Shown: positions 44,143 through 53,021 of the stretch, one piece after another
Layout: each line of letters starts with the position of its first letter
Numbering within the stretch: position 1 is the first letter of the stretch
NCBI GenBank assembly: GCA_017792345.1
Contig: CP051228.1
Span: 4,618,148 to 4,682,147 of the forward strand
DNA: 64,000 bases
Direction of reading: 5' to 3'
Origin: Mesoflavibacter sp.
GTDB lineage: Bacteria; Pseudomonadota; Alphaproteobacteria; UBA8366; Aestuariispiraceae
Translations under genes and position numbers: made by a program
Notes under the pieces: model-generated
Database searches by the model: none
What the model saw: the letters and a program-made list of their open reading frames with translations, nothing else
Told to the model about the DNA's origin: nothing

Positions 44143-44684
44143 CGAACCGCGTTAAATCCCGGAGTTCGGCCGCCCCTTCCGCATCTGTCACCTTGAGAGA
44201 GTTCCGCACCGCCGACAGGGAGTGGGTCGCGGCCGCCAATATCCGTCACTATACGGAGGTCGAGGGGTTCGACGCCTCCTTCTCCCGGGCGGTCGGTAGC
44301 GCACTCGATATGTTGGTAGCGGGCCGTAACGAAGAGGGCGGCAAGTTCCTGATCGCCGAACGGAAGGATGTTTCAACCCCGGCCGGATGTATCTTCTTCA
44401 GCGCCGAAACGCCGGAAACCGGTCGAATCCGACTGTTCTATCTGGATGAAGCCCTTCGCGGCCGGGGTATCGGGAAGCACATGCTGGACCAGATCCGCGA
44501 TCATGCCTGCCGTCACGCCTTCAAATCGATCCGCGTCTCCACATTCGACCGCCATGAGGCGGCCTGCCACCTCTATCGGGTTGCTGGATTCAGGGGCATA
44601 GAGCACGACAGCGCAGTCGCCTTCGGACAGAGATTGCGGCAGATCGATTTCGAGTTGGATCTAACCGGCCAGGAAGACGCCTAA
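44139..44684 (+). CDS. GNAT family N-acetyltransferase
   Basis: This 181-residue protein has a GNAT fold: [18 protein letters not shown] at the start and motif A in [20 protein letters not shown], followed by [20 protein letters not shown], the C-terminal acetyl-CoA motif B. The overlap with aat suggests co-transcription but not a shared function. The stop overlaps the convergent cupin gene by 4 bp. Confidence 0.85.
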   Translation: MTNRVKSRSSAAPSASVTLREFRTADREWVAAANIRHYTEVEGFDASFSRAVGSALDMLVAGRNEEGGKFLIAERKDVSTPAGCIFFSAETPETGRIRLFYLDEALRGRGIGKHMLDQIRDHACRHAFKSIRVSTFDRHEAACHLYRVAGFRGIEHDSAVAFGQRLRQIDFELDLTGQEDA

Positions 44685-45166
44685 AGGTCGACCCGTTCGT
44701 CCTTCACCTCGTTCCGTTTTCTCATGTTGAAGCGGCCTGAGTAAATCGGTCGTTCGCCGGTCGTCGGACCGGGATACTGGACGATGAAGATCTCGCCCCC
44801 CGTTTCCGTCTTGAACTCGCCCTCGAAATGCGGATCGGGGTGGAACAGCACGGATCCGGGACGGCAGATTTCCCCGTCGATTTCGAACTCGCCCTTCAGA
44901 ATGTGCCAGACCTGGGCGAAGCCGTGATAGTGCTCCGGATGGTAGGCGCCGGGCTCCAGCCTCAGAATCCCGGCATTCGGACGGGTGGGATTGTCCGGTT
45001 CGGGATGGAACAGCATCTTTCCGGTTTCGCCGGGCCAGCGGATCGTCTCCCATTCAAAATCGTCCAGATGCTTCACGATATAGGGCTTATGATCCTTCCG
45101 GGATGCTTCCCGGCTGGTTTTCAAACCCGCATTCTGCTCCGCCGTATCGGGTGTGTCCTTACTCAT
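44681..45166 (-). CDS. Cupin-domain protein
   Basis: This 161-residue protein has a single cupin barrel: GILRLEPGAYHPEHYHGFAQ gives the His-x-x-His/Glu metal motif 1, and PGSVLFHPDPHFEGEF the motif 2 region. Members may bind metals and act as dioxygenases or sugar isomerases, but this one is not assigned. It overlaps the XRE-cupin regulator gene by 8 bp and is the likely operon partner and target. Confidence 0.8.
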   Translation of the reverse strand: MSKDTPDTAEQNAGLKTSREASRKDHKPYIVKHLDDFEWETIRWPGETGKMLFHPEPDNPTRPNAGILRLEPGAYHPEHYHGFAQVWHILKGEFEIDGEICRPGSVLFHPDPHFEGEFKTETGGEIFIVQYPGPTTGERPIYSGRFNMRKRNEVKDERVDL

Positions 45167-45833
45167 CCGCGTTTCCTCCTTTGCCAGCCCTGAGAGCCGG
45201 TCGTTTCGTTACACGGTGGGCAGGCCGCCACCAGTCGAAGGCAGCCTGAGTGTTGTTTGACGCACTGACCGTCATCAGGACATGCGCCACCGAAGAGCCG
45301 CAGTTTCGGGCCCGGTGGGGCAGCACGGAGTCGATATAGATCCCGTCCCCGGCGCCAAGATGATGGCTTTCATCGGCGACCTCGAAGATCACTTCGCCGC
45401 TGATGACAAAACAATGTTCCTGTCCGGGATGGGACACGAAGGATTCCATCCGTTCGTCCTTCGGGAAGACCAGGTAGAACACTTCCATGTCGTCCTGGAG
45501 GTTCCCTCCCCCGACGCAACGCCACCTGTATCCGGTCGTTTCGACGACGGCGAGATCCCGATCACTTTCGCGATGAACCGCAATCCTGGTCTTCAGTCCA
45601 TTCCCCTGCAAACCGACGAACAGTTCGGATATGTCGAACTGCAAAGCCGCACAGATTTGCAGCAGGTTGGCGATCGAGGCGGAGGCCTGTCCCCGTTCCA
45701 GCCGGGACAGGAAACTCTCCGACAGGAGGCACTGTGCCGACAGTTGGCTCAAGGTCAGCCCGAGTTCCTTACGGGCCGCACCAACCCGTGCACCGATGGT
45801 TTCGTTGATAGAAGGGAAAGGGTCATTTTGCAT
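45159..45833 (-). CDS. XRE-cupin transcriptional regulator
   Basis: This 224-residue regulator combines an N-terminal Xre/Cro helix-turn-helix (IGARVGAARKELGLTLSQLS, LLSESFLSRLERGQASASIA) with a C-terminal cupin_2 sensor (HCFVISGEVIFEVADESHH, GDGIYIDSVLPHRARN). Related proteins regulate amino-acid or polyamine catabolism. The ATG used is MQNDPFPSINE; a TTG start lies 3 codons upstream. No SD is visible, and a consensus promoter ends 8 nt before the ATG, so the mRNA is probably leaderless. It is transcribed divergently from nothing nearby; its operon partner is the cupin gene. Confidence 0.88.
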   Translation of the reverse strand: MQNDPFPSINETIGARVGAARKELGLTLSQLSAQCLLSESFLSRLERGQASASIANLLQICAALQFDISELFVGLQGNGLKTRIAVHRESDRDLAVVETTGYRWRCVGGGNLQDDMEVFYLVFPKDERMESFVSHPGQEHCFVISGEVIFEVADESHHLGAGDGIYIDSVLPHRARNCGSSVAHVLMTVSASNNTQAAFDWWRPAHRVTKRPALRAGKGGNADE

Positions 45834-45841
45834 ATGGTACA

Positions 45842-45868
45842 ATTATACTTGCATTACATGCATGTCAA
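45842..45868 (-). promoter_or_regulatory. Near-consensus promoter of the XRE-cupin gene with a TGCA dyad
   Basis: Minus strand: TTGACA (45863-45868) and TATAAT (45842-45847), both perfect hexamers, 15 bp apart. Between them lies TGCATTACATGCA (45850-45862, TGCA-N5-TGCA), a probable autoregulatory operator. Confidence 0.65.
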
Positions 45869-45921
45869 TCTCATGCTCTGCCCGTTCAGAGGGACGCATC
45901 TGAGTCCCCATAAGAACGAAG

Positions 45922-45947
45922 AAGCCCCGCCGAAGGGCGAGGCTTTC
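45922..45947 (-). terminator. Terminator downstream of the dienelactone hydrolase gene
   Basis: Stem AAGCCCCGCC / GGCGAGGCTT with GAAG loop and one mismatch, about 60 bp past the stop of the minus-strand hydrolase gene, with a T-rich continuation on that strand. Confidence 0.65.
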
Positions 45948-46005
45948 CGTATAGATGCGATCACGCCAAGGACCGGGAGGTGAAACGCGGATCCTGGCCG
46001 ATCAG

Positions 46006-46926
46006 CTATGTCAGATGCTGTTTGAAAAAGTCGATCGTACGGGTCCAGGCAATCGTCGCCTGTTCTTCGTTGTAGCGTGGCGTCGAAGTATTGTGGAAAC
46101 CATGCATGGTCCCTGGATAGGTATGCATCTCGAACGCCTTGCCATTGGCCGTCAGCGCCTCCGCATAGGCCGGCATGCCATCGTTGATCCGGGGATCGTC
46201 TTCGGCATTCTGAATCATCAAAGGCGCGGTAATCTTCGGCACATCGGCCGTCATCGCCGCCATGCCGTAATATGGTACGCCCGCATTCAGCGCATCGCCC
46301 ATTTCCACCGCGAAGGCGTTGACCACGCCGCCGCCGAAACAGAAACCTGTCGCACCGAGCTTCCCCGTCGACAACGGATGAGACTTCACGAAGTTCGCCC
46401 CATTCAGCAGGTCCGTAAAGAGCTTCATCTTGTCGAGTTCGGCCTGCATGACCTTGCCGTCCTCGTCGTTGCCGGGATAGCCGCCAACCGGCGCCAGGCC
46501 ATCCGGCGCGAAGGCGAGGAACCCCTCAATCCCAAGACGACGTGCAACATCTTCGATATAGGGGTTGAGGCCCCGGTTCTCATGGATGACGACGACGGCC
46601 GGGAATGGGCCATCCCCTTGCGGTTTGACGAGATAACCCCGCATCTCGCCCGACGTACCGCCCGGCGACGCATAGGTTTCATAGGTCGCCTTGATACGGG
46701 GGTCGGTGAATTTGACGATCGCGGCCTCCGCATAGCGCGGCAATAAGGACTGGACCATTGCAACGCCGCCAACGATCCCAAGTGCGGCCGCCCGCGACAG
46801 GAATGTCCGCCGATCCATGGCGGTATGGCAGAACTCGTCATAAAGATCGAAAATCCGAGGATCGATCTCTTGGGCATTTTTGGACCGAGTTTCGGGAACC
46901 ACATCAGACTCAATTTGATCAAGCAT
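46006..46926 (-). CDS. Tat-exported dienelactone hydrolase family protein
   Basis: This 306-residue alpha/beta hydrolase has a twin-arginine signal preceded by an unusually long N-region: MDRRTFLSRAAALGIVGG, with RR at residues 39-40. The DLH catalytic set is present: VVVIHENRGLNPYIEDVARR, nucleophile Cys196 in TGFCFGGG, Asp in NAEDDPRIND and His275 in PGTMHGFHN. Such enzymes open lactones from aromatic breakdown (carboxymethylenebutenolidase). It lies between the cupin regulators and boxB, so a role in aromatic catabolism is plausible but unproven. Confidence 0.88.
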   Translation of the reverse strand: MLDQIESDVVPETRSKNAQEIDPRIFDLYDEFCHTAMDRRTFLSRAAALGIVGGVAMVQSLLPRYAEAAIVKFTDPRIKATYETYASPGGTSGEMRGYLVKPQGDGPFPAVVVIHENRGLNPYIEDVARRLGIEGFLAFAPDGLAPVGGYPGNDEDGKVMQAELDKMKLFTDLLNGANFVKSHPLSTGKLGATGFCFGGGVVNAFAVEMGDALNAGVPYYGMAAMTADVPKITAPLMIQNAEDDPRINDGMPAYAEALTANGKAFEMHTYPGTMHGFHNTSTPRYNEEQATIAWTRTIDFFKQHLT

Positions 46927-47083
46927 GAACCCCTCCTATGTGACGTCACGGTGGACAGGATGGAAACGCGATATAGAACCGCCGGAAACTGTATCCATTG
47001 AGAGTGGCATTTTCGAGGGGCTGCAGATCAGAAGAATTGCCCTCGCCCTCGGTCACGTTACCCGGAAACGCGGCAAAAACGAA

Positions 47084-47110
47084 GAAAGCCCCGCTGAGAG
47101 CGGGGCTTTC
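47084..47110. terminator. Bidirectional intrinsic terminator after boxB
   Basis: Perfect 12-bp stem GAAAGCCCCGCT / AGCGGGGCTTTC with GAG loop, 26 bp past the boxB stop on the minus strand. It separates boxCB from the divergent hydrolase promoter region. Confidence 0.9.
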
Positions 47111-47135
47111 GACAATGGCTTACCCTGATCAACAA

Positions 47136-48563
47136 TCAGTGAACGCGGACGTATTCGTACTCGATGCTCTGATTGTTGATCCCGCGGTCCGGCGGTGCGA
47201 TCCAGGATGCGACCTTGCCCGGTTCCATGACAGGCTTCATCAGGCTCTTCACATAAGCGCGGTCGGCTTCGGAAGGCAGGAACTCCGTCTTGCGGCGCTC
47301 GTACTCTTCGGCAGAGATCTGCTTGCCCGCCGGATCCATGCTCATGTTGGCCCAGGGACCGATCGAACGGCGGAACCGCTGGCTCGGCAGGGTGATTTCG
47401 AAATCGAACCCGGCCTTCTTGATCAGCCGGTTCCAGCGGGTCAGGCCGACCATGCAATCCTTGATATAGGCCTGACGCACGACCTCGTTCATCGCATTGC
47501 GCATCGGAATGCTTTCCGAGATCGGCTTGCCTTTCTCGTCCGGTACTTCGAGGTCGAAATTGCTGTCGCGGCAGATATGGTCTTCGAAACGCGCCTCGTC
47601 CGGGCGGCCCTTCACGCCGCTGGCGAAATAGCTCGCCGCGTTGGAGGACTTCTCCGACCCAAACAGGTCGAGGCAGGACGAGAACCAGAAGTTCACGTAA
47701 CGCTGCAACAGGTGCAGGTCGATGGCGCCGGCCTTGCGGATCACTTCCGGATCGTCGCTGCCGGTTTCCTTCATCACTTCCAGCGCCCGCTTGATGATGC
47801 GGCCAATGCCCGTCTCGCCAACGAACATATGGTGCGCCTCTTCGGTCAGCATGAACTGGCAGGTGCGCGCCAGCGGGTCGAAAGAGCTCTCGGCCAGGCA
47901 CTTGAGCTGGAACTTTCCGTCCCGATCCGTGAAATAGGTGAACATGAAGAAGCTCAGCCAGTCGTCGATCGGCTCGTTGAACGTGCTGAGAATGCGCGGA
48001 TTGTCGACATCGCCGGAATGACGCATCAGCAGTTCTTCGGCCTCTTCACGACCGTCACGGCCGAAATAGGCGTGCAGCAGATAGACCATGGCCCAGAGGT
48101 GACGGCCTTCCTCAACATTCACCTGGAACAGGTTGCGCAGATCATAGAGTGACGGGCAGGTCTGGCCCAGCATGCGCTGCTGTTCGACCGACGCGGGCTC
48201 GGTGTCGCCCTGGGTGGTGATCAGATTGCGCAGCACGGCGCGGTGCTCACCGGGGACTTCCTGCCAGACCGGCTTGCCGAATTCGTCGCCGAAGCCGACC
48301 GTACGATCCATGTCGCGATCCGCCAGGAAGATGCCCCAGCGGTATTCCGGCATCTTCACATGGCCGAAATGGGCCCAGCCCTTGGCATCCACGGAAACGG
48401 CAGTGCGCAGATAGACGTCGTGGCCCATGAAGCCTTCCGGCCCCAGATCTTGCCACCAGTTCAGGAATTTCGGCTGCCAATGCTCCAGCGCGCGCTGCAG
48501 ACGGCGGTCGGTGTTCAGGTCGACATTGTTGGGGATACGCTCTTGGTAATCGATCGCGGCCAT
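47136..48563 (-). CDS. boxB: Benzoyl-CoA 2,3-epoxidase subunit BoxB
   Basis: BoxB is the diiron oxygenase that epoxidises benzoyl-CoA in the aerobic box pathway. The 475-residue product begins MAAIDYQERIPNNVDLNTDR. The diiron helices are visible in FQVNVEEGRHLWAMVYLLHAYFG (ExxRH... pattern) and MLTEEAHHMFVGETGI (ExxHH). WFSSCLDLFGSEKSSNAASY is also diagnostic. Its reductase BoxA and the benzoate-CoA ligase are not in the window. It follows boxC after 31 bp. Confidence 0.96.
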   Translation of the reverse strand: MAAIDYQERIPNNVDLNTDRRLQRALEHWQPKFLNWWQDLGPEGFMGHDVYLRTAVSVDAKGWAHFGHVKMPEYRWGIFLADRDMDRTVGFGDEFGKPVWQEVPGEHRAVLRNLITTQGDTEPASVEQQRMLGQTCPSLYDLRNLFQVNVEEGRHLWAMVYLLHAYFGRDGREEAEELLMRHSGDVDNPRILSTFNEPIDDWLSFFMFTYFTDRDGKFQLKCLAESSFDPLARTCQFMLTEEAHHMFVGETGIGRIIKRALEVMKETGSDDPEVIRKAGAIDLHLLQRYVNFWFSSCLDLFGSEKSSNAASYFASGVKGRPDEARFEDHICRDSNFDLEVPDEKGKPISESIPMRNAMNEVVRQAYIKDCMVGLTRWNRLIKKAGFDFEITLPSQRFRRSIGPWANMSMDPAGKQISAEEYERRKTEFLPSEADRAYVKSLMKPVMEPGKVASWIAPPDRGINNQSIEYEYVRVH

Positions 48564-48594
48564 GATTCGGGCTCCCTCTTTCTTCGGTCTTGGC

Positions 48595-50253
48595 TCAGAC
48601 GCGTTTCCAGTCGAAATCGGCCTTCGAGCCGGTTCCGAAGAGTTTCAGCGCGCCCTTTTCGCCGACGGCGTTGGGGCGGATAAAGATCCAGTTCTGCCAG
48701 GCGGACAACCGGCCGAAGACCTTCGTCAGCATGGTCTCGTGGCCACCGAAGCGCAGATTGGCTTCCATGCCCGTCAACGCGTCCGGCGACAGCGACGCGC
48801 GCTCTTCGATGGCAATGCGCAATTCGTCGTCCCAGTCCAGATCGTCCGGTGCGAAAGTCACCAGACCGATTTCCTCGGCGACCGGGCCGACCAACGGCTC
48901 GCCCTGGCGCTTCTTCAATTGGTCGTGGATGTCGTCCTCGGCCGGATAGCGGGTCTGCAGGCGCGTTAGGCCATTGACCTCCTCCAGCGGGCCGAAATTC
49001 ATGTCGCCCAGGATGATGGCAGGCGCATTCTCTTCATCGTCCGGCAGGTCCAGCATATAGGACCGGTCGGCACTGAGGGCCAGTTCCAGTAGGCTGCCGG
49101 CGAAGCAGCTGCCTTCGTCGATCACGGCGAACATGCTGCGCGACGTGACGTCCAGGCGGGCGAAGGTGCGGCGCATCATGCCCATGACCTCGGTCACGAA
49201 CCAATTGTCCAGGTTCTTCAGGACGGCGGCGTCGGCTTCCAGCACTCGGGCGGCGTCGCCTTCGGTCTTCAACAGCCACAGGCCGACCTCTTCATGGTTG
49301 GTGCGCAGTATCAGGATGGCGTCATCCAGTTCACGCGCCATGGCCAGCGGCCACCAATCCATGCCCTGCTTCAGGATCGTGTCGATGTCGGACGGAACCT
49401 TCTCGGTCGGCGCCTTAACGGTGATCGTCACTGTGCGGCCATCGGCATCCAGCTTCACATCGACATTCGGATAGCTATACCCGTCGTCCCGAACATCGCG
49501 CTTCACCGGCGTCATTTTCACGCCTTCAGCCTGATCGGGGCGCTTGCTTTCCTTCGCCAGCTCGGCGGCGCGCTCGCGGACCTTCTCCATGAAGACCTGC
49601 TTGGGGGCGATATGGTCGACCAAGCGCCATTCCTTGGCGCGTTGGCCGCGAACGCCCTCGGTCGACGTGCAGAAGACGTCGGCCAGATCGCGGCGCATCT
49701 TGCGCTTATCGGTCAGGCGCGTCAGGCCACCCGTGCCCGGCAAAACGCCCAGCAGCGGCACTTCCGGCAGGCTGACAGCACTGGACCGGTCGTCGATCAG
49801 GAAAATCTCGTCACAAGCCAGGGCCATTTCATAGCCACCGCCCGCGGTCACGCCATTGCACCCGGCCACGAACTTCAGACCGGAATGCTTGGAGCTGTCT
49901 TCCATCGAATTCCGTGTCTCGTTGGTGAACTTGCAGAAGTTCACTTTCCAGCCGTGGGTCGAGGTCCCTAGCATGTAAATGTTGGCACCGGCACAGAACA
50001 TGCGGTCCAGACCGGAGGTCAGGATGACTGACTTCACGGACGGGTGTTCGAACCGCACGCGCTGCAGCGCGTCGTGCAGCTCCATATCCACACCCAGATC
50101 GTAGGAATTCAGCTTGAGCTGATAGCCCGGGCGGATGCCCCCGTCCTCATCGACGGTCAGGGTCAGCGTGGCGATCTCGCCGTCCACATCCAGCGACCAA
50201 TGCTTATAGCTTTCGGGGTCGCGATCGTAGGTGATGAGGTTTTCATATGCCAT
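48595..50253 (-). CDS. boxC: Benzoyl-CoA-dihydrodiol lyase BoxC
   Basis: BoxC opens the benzoyl-CoA epoxide ring hydrolytically to an aldehyde-CoA. The 552-residue protein has a crotonase-type core within a much larger polypeptide: VILTSGLDRMFCAGANIYML (oxyanion hole), KFVAGCNGVTAGGGYEMALACDEI and the double-crotonase C-terminal half ending GSKADFDWKRV. The start at MAYENLITYDRDPESYKHWS is the family start (SD GAAGGGA); the frame runs 51 codons upstream across the operators. First gene of boxCB, with two TGCA-N6-TGCA sites upstream. Confidence 0.95.
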   Translation of the reverse strand: MAYENLITYDRDPESYKHWSLDVDGEIATLTLTVDEDGGIRPGYQLKLNSYDLGVDMELHDALQRVRFEHPSVKSVILTSGLDRMFCAGANIYMLGTSTHGWKVNFCKFTNETRNSMEDSSKHSGLKFVAGCNGVTAGGGYEMALACDEIFLIDDRSSAVSLPEVPLLGVLPGTGGLTRLTDKRKMRRDLADVFCTSTEGVRGQRAKEWRLVDHIAPKQVFMEKVRERAAELAKESKRPDQAEGVKMTPVKRDVRDDGYSYPNVDVKLDADGRTVTITVKAPTEKVPSDIDTILKQGMDWWPLAMARELDDAILILRTNHEEVGLWLLKTEGDAARVLEADAAVLKNLDNWFVTEVMGMMRRTFARLDVTSRSMFAVIDEGSCFAGSLLELALSADRSYMLDLPDDEENAPAIILGDMNFGPLEEVNGLTRLQTRYPAEDDIHDQLKKRQGEPLVGPVAEEIGLVTFAPDDLDWDDELRIAIEERASLSPDALTGMEANLRFGGHETMLTKVFGRLSAWQNWIFIRPNAVGEKGALKLFGTGSKADFDWKRV

Positions 50254-50329
50254 GGAAATATCCCTTCCCGATTGGCCGAGGAACGGCGCCTGCGGCCCAT
50301 TAGCGGATGTCCTCCGCCCTTCGTTATCA

Positions 50330-50397
50330 TGCACTATAATGCATTTTGACGAATTGGCAAGATGAAACCGGCACAATAATTCATGCACTAGAGTGCA
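50330..50397. promoter_or_regulatory. Two BoxR-type operators (TGCA-N6-TGCA) upstream of boxC
   Basis: TGCACTATAATGCA (50330-50343) and TGCACTAGAGTGCA (50384-50397) have starts 54 bp apart. BoxR, the benzoyl-CoA repressor of Azoarcus, is known to bind TGCA-N6-TGCA. The first site overlaps a TTATAG -10-like element on the minus strand, consistent with repression. Confidence 0.7.
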
Positions 50398-50481
50398 CGA
50401 ACCCACGGATCCGAGAGGTCCGGTGCGATGATGCCGAAGGGATCAGTTAGGCTGGAAACCGTTTGGATTACGGAGCCCACA

Positions 50482-51189
50482 TTACGATTTGTGCTGGTAG
50501 TCCCGAACGAAGCGTGTGGAAATCATCTCGGCGGCCGCGTCGATCTGAGACTTCAGCCTGTAAGGCCCTTCACAAACCAGGAAAATGGGGAACTCCGGGT
50601 CAGAGCCAAACATATCCGCCACAATGTGATACTGTTCGAGCGGCGCACCACCGGTCGTGCCGGCCGACCCAAATCCCCCGGAAAACCGGGATATCAGGTG
50701 CTGCGGACGCCCTTTCTCCACAGAGATGCTGTTCAGTTCGATATTGCCTACCGAGTTGCGAACCCCGCGCTTCAGAACAAAACCCACCAGCGAATGCTCG
50801 CCATTCACCCGTCCTTCAATAGCCAGCGGGTTGACGGTCAAATCGCAGATCGGCCGATGGGCCGGCCAGATATTCGGGAACCCGGCGGCTACGGTATCCA
50901 TGGTGATTTGGTAGTTTTCGTAGCCGAAAATAGTGGGGGTCACCTTGGTGACCGACCAGGTCGTCGGATGTTCGAAAGACGAAACACCCTGATATGTGAC
51001 AGGCTCCTGCAAGCCTGTCGATGCGGGCGCCTGTGATGATGCGGTGGCCGGATGAGACTGGGCGAAACTGTCTAGGCCCTGGCACCCTGATAGAAGAGTC
51101 ACCAGGCCGATAACGCACAACGTCCAAGTTAGGTTTTTGGACAAGGCATCACCCGAACGCGTCAAAACCGTTGAGTTGACCAACATCAT
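50482..51189 (-). CDS. Hypothetical lipoprotein
   Basis: This protein of about 235 residues has a lipobox (IGLVTLLSGC) behind a hydrophobic segment, so it is probably a lipoprotein. The mature part begins QGLDSFAQSHPATASSQ (Ser/Ala/Thr-rich), then a beta-rich domain with FEHPTTWSVTKVTPTIFGY and ends RFVRDYQHKS. The start is uncertain: ATG here has a GTGAGG-type SD, while a TTG 45 bp downstream would give a more typical signal (MSKNLTW). Base composition is less GC-rich than the neighbours. Function unknown. It is 7 bp downstream of a second lipoprotein gene. Confidence 0.6.
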   Translation of the reverse strand: MMLVNSTVLTRSGDALSKNLTWTLCVIGLVTLLSGCQGLDSFAQSHPATASSQAPASTGLQEPVTYQGVSSFEHPTTWSVTKVTPTIFGYENYQITMDTVAAGFPNIWPAHRPICDLTVNPLAIEGRVNGEHSLVGFVLKRGVRNSVGNIELNSISVEKGRPQHLISRFSGGFGSAGTTGGAPLEQYHIVADMFGSDPEFPIFLVCEGPYRLKSQIDAAAEMISTRFVRDYQHKS

Positions 51190-51196
51190 CCATGCC

Positions 51197-51832
51197 TCAC
51201 TTAGCAGCAACGCTGTCGGAAATTCGGTCGGCCAGAGCCATTACGAGGTTCTCGTAACGGTCCTGGAAGTAGCAATCGAGTATCGCAAGTTTCTTATCAC
51301 CGCTTGCATCGGCAACATCCGACACTTGCGCAAAGGTCTGCATTTCCTGCGTGGTTGTTTTCTGGGAGATAAGTATCCCGCCCTTGTAAACACTGGTTTT
51401 GAGCTTGGCATCGAATACGCCGGAAATTCTGCCATGCACGGTTTTCGCCATTTCAGGAGGAACTTCTTCCAACTTCAGTTTTGGCGCCACTTCGTAGACC
51501 TTCCCAATCGTTGAAGACATGAAGCGCCATAGCAGTTTATCATGGTCGATATTGCCATCCGGCACTTTCTCAATGTGCAGGTAGCAGTTCGTGCCCTTTC
51601 GCAATGCGGAACTGGCCCGATTGTCCATGAACGCCATCCGTTTCACGCTGAACTCGTAAATCGGCTCGCCCGTTTTGCCTTTTGCTTCGACAGTGAAATT
51701 GTCCGGATACTGAAAAGAATAATGTTCGTCGGCATAAGTTTTATTGACGCTGACCATCTGCGGGATTTGAGAGCATCCCACAAGTGAAAGAAATAGAAGA
51801 GCCGGCACGGCAATCCGTGTAACTGCAAGCAT
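51197..51832 (-). CDS. Hypothetical lipoprotein
   Basis: This 211-residue protein has a lipoprotein signal (MLAVTRIAVPALLFLSLVGC, Cys20) and a Lys/Asp-rich mature part: YADEHYSFQYPDNFTVEA, NCYLHIEKVPDGNIDHDKLL. The ATG with SD GGGGGG is preferred over 17 further upstream codons. It precedes the other lipoprotein gene (7 bp) and resembles it in the overall layout of a short lipid-anchored beta-rich domain, though no convincing sequence repeat is seen. Function unknown. Confidence 0.65.
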   Translation of the reverse strand: MLAVTRIAVPALLFLSLVGCSQIPQMVSVNKTYADEHYSFQYPDNFTVEAKGKTGEPIYEFSVKRMAFMDNRASSALRKGTNCYLHIEKVPDGNIDHDKLLWRFMSSTIGKVYEVAPKLKLEEVPPEMAKTVHGRISGVFDAKLKTSVYKGGILISQKTTTQEMQTFAQVSDVADASGDKKLAILDCYFQDRYENLVMALADRISDSVAAK

Positions 51833-51940
51833 GAACGCCCCCCAAAAATCCCACCCGTGCGGCCCTACAAGGACCAAATCCAATCATGAACCGGCATACG
51901 ATCAACCGACCGGGGAGTCAAAACCGTTCGCCACCTGCGG

Positions 51941-53020
51941 CTATTGAGGAATGTATTTCCCGTCCTCGTTGGAAAACAAGCGGACTGCATCCGGGTCAGC
52001 ACTGAGAACCAGCGATTTACCGCTGGGGAGGCCGGTTCCGGATGGCAGCCTTGCGGTAATCAGAGGACCAGCCTCCGAAAGGCGCGTATGCAGCAAGACA
52101 TCTGCCCCTAGATGCTCGACCAGTTCGACGCGGACCGGCACTTGGATCGACGAACCGGTGCCAATTGTCAGGTGTTCCGGTCTAATCCCAAGCGTGACTC
52201 CCGCCGGGGGCGCGACATCCATCAAGGATGCGGGCAGAGCGACCCTTCCACCGCCGTCGACCAAGAGGCTTCCATTTTCCAATCGACCCGGTAGCAAATT
52301 CATGGCCGGCGTACCGATGAAGCCCGCTACGAACAGGGTTTCCGGCCGCTCATAGAGTTCCAGCGGCGTGCCGATCTGTTCGGCGACGCCCTGGTTCAGG
52401 ACGATCAACCGGTCGCCCAGGGTCATCGCCTCGACCTGATCGTGGGTGACGTAGAGGCTGGTCACGCCCAGACGGCGCTGCAGGCGTTTGATCTCGACGC
52501 GCATATGGACGCGCAGCTTGGCATCCAGATTGGACAGCGGCTCGTCAAACAGGAAGGCCTTCGGCTCCCGGACGATGGCGCGTCCCATGGCGACGCGCTG
52601 TCTTTGCCCGCCCGAGAGCTGGCGTGGCTTGCGTTCCAGATACTCGCCGATCTCCAGAATGGCGGCGGCCTCGTCCACGCGGCGGCGGATCTCGTCCTTC
52701 GACACGCGGCGATTCTTCAACCCATAGGCCAGATTGTCGAAGACCGACATATGCGGATAGAGCGCATAGTTCTGGAACACCATCGCCACATCCCGGTCTG
52801 ATGGCGAAACGTCGTTGATGCGCTTACCGTCGATGGCGATCTCGCCCTCGGTGACGCTCTCCAATCCGGCGACCATGCGCAGCAGGGTGGACTTGCCGCA
52901 GCCGGACGGGCCCAACAGGACGACCAACTCGCCGTCCTGCACATCGATGGATACGCCGCGGACCGCATGCGCGCCGTTGTCATAGCGTTTCTCGACGGAG
53001 CGGATGGAAATTTCGGACAT
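51941..53020 (-). CDS. ugpC: sn-glycerol-3-phosphate ABC transporter ATP-binding protein UgpC
   Basis: This 359-residue ABC ATPase is of the MalK/UgpC type: Walker [14 protein letters not shown] (GPSGCGKST at 37-45), signature [17 protein letters not shown], Walker [17 protein letters not shown] and a C-terminal OB-like regulatory domain with [11 protein letters not shown]. It energises the UgpAE permease. The ATG at [16 protein letters not shown] is the family start; 44 upstream codons are rejected. Last gene of ugpBAEC. Confidence 0.92.
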   Translation of the reverse strand: MSEISIRSVEKRYDNGAHAVRGVSIDVQDGELVVLLGPSGCGKSTLLRMVAGLESVTEGEIAIDGKRINDVSPSDRDVAMVFQNYALYPHMSVFDNLAYGLKNRRVSKDEIRRRVDEAAAILEIGEYLERKPRQLSGGQRQRVAMGRAIVREPKAFLFDEPLSNLDAKLRVHMRVEIKRLQRRLGVTSLYVTHDQVEAMTLGDRLIVLNQGVAEQIGTPLELYERPETLFVAGFIGTPAMNLLPGRLENGSLLVDGGGRVALPASLMDVAPPAGVTLGIRPEHLTIGTGSSIQVPVRVELVEHLGADVLLHTRLSEAGPLITARLPSGTGLPSGKSLVLSADPDAVRLFSNEDGKYIPQ

Positions 53021-53021
53021 A

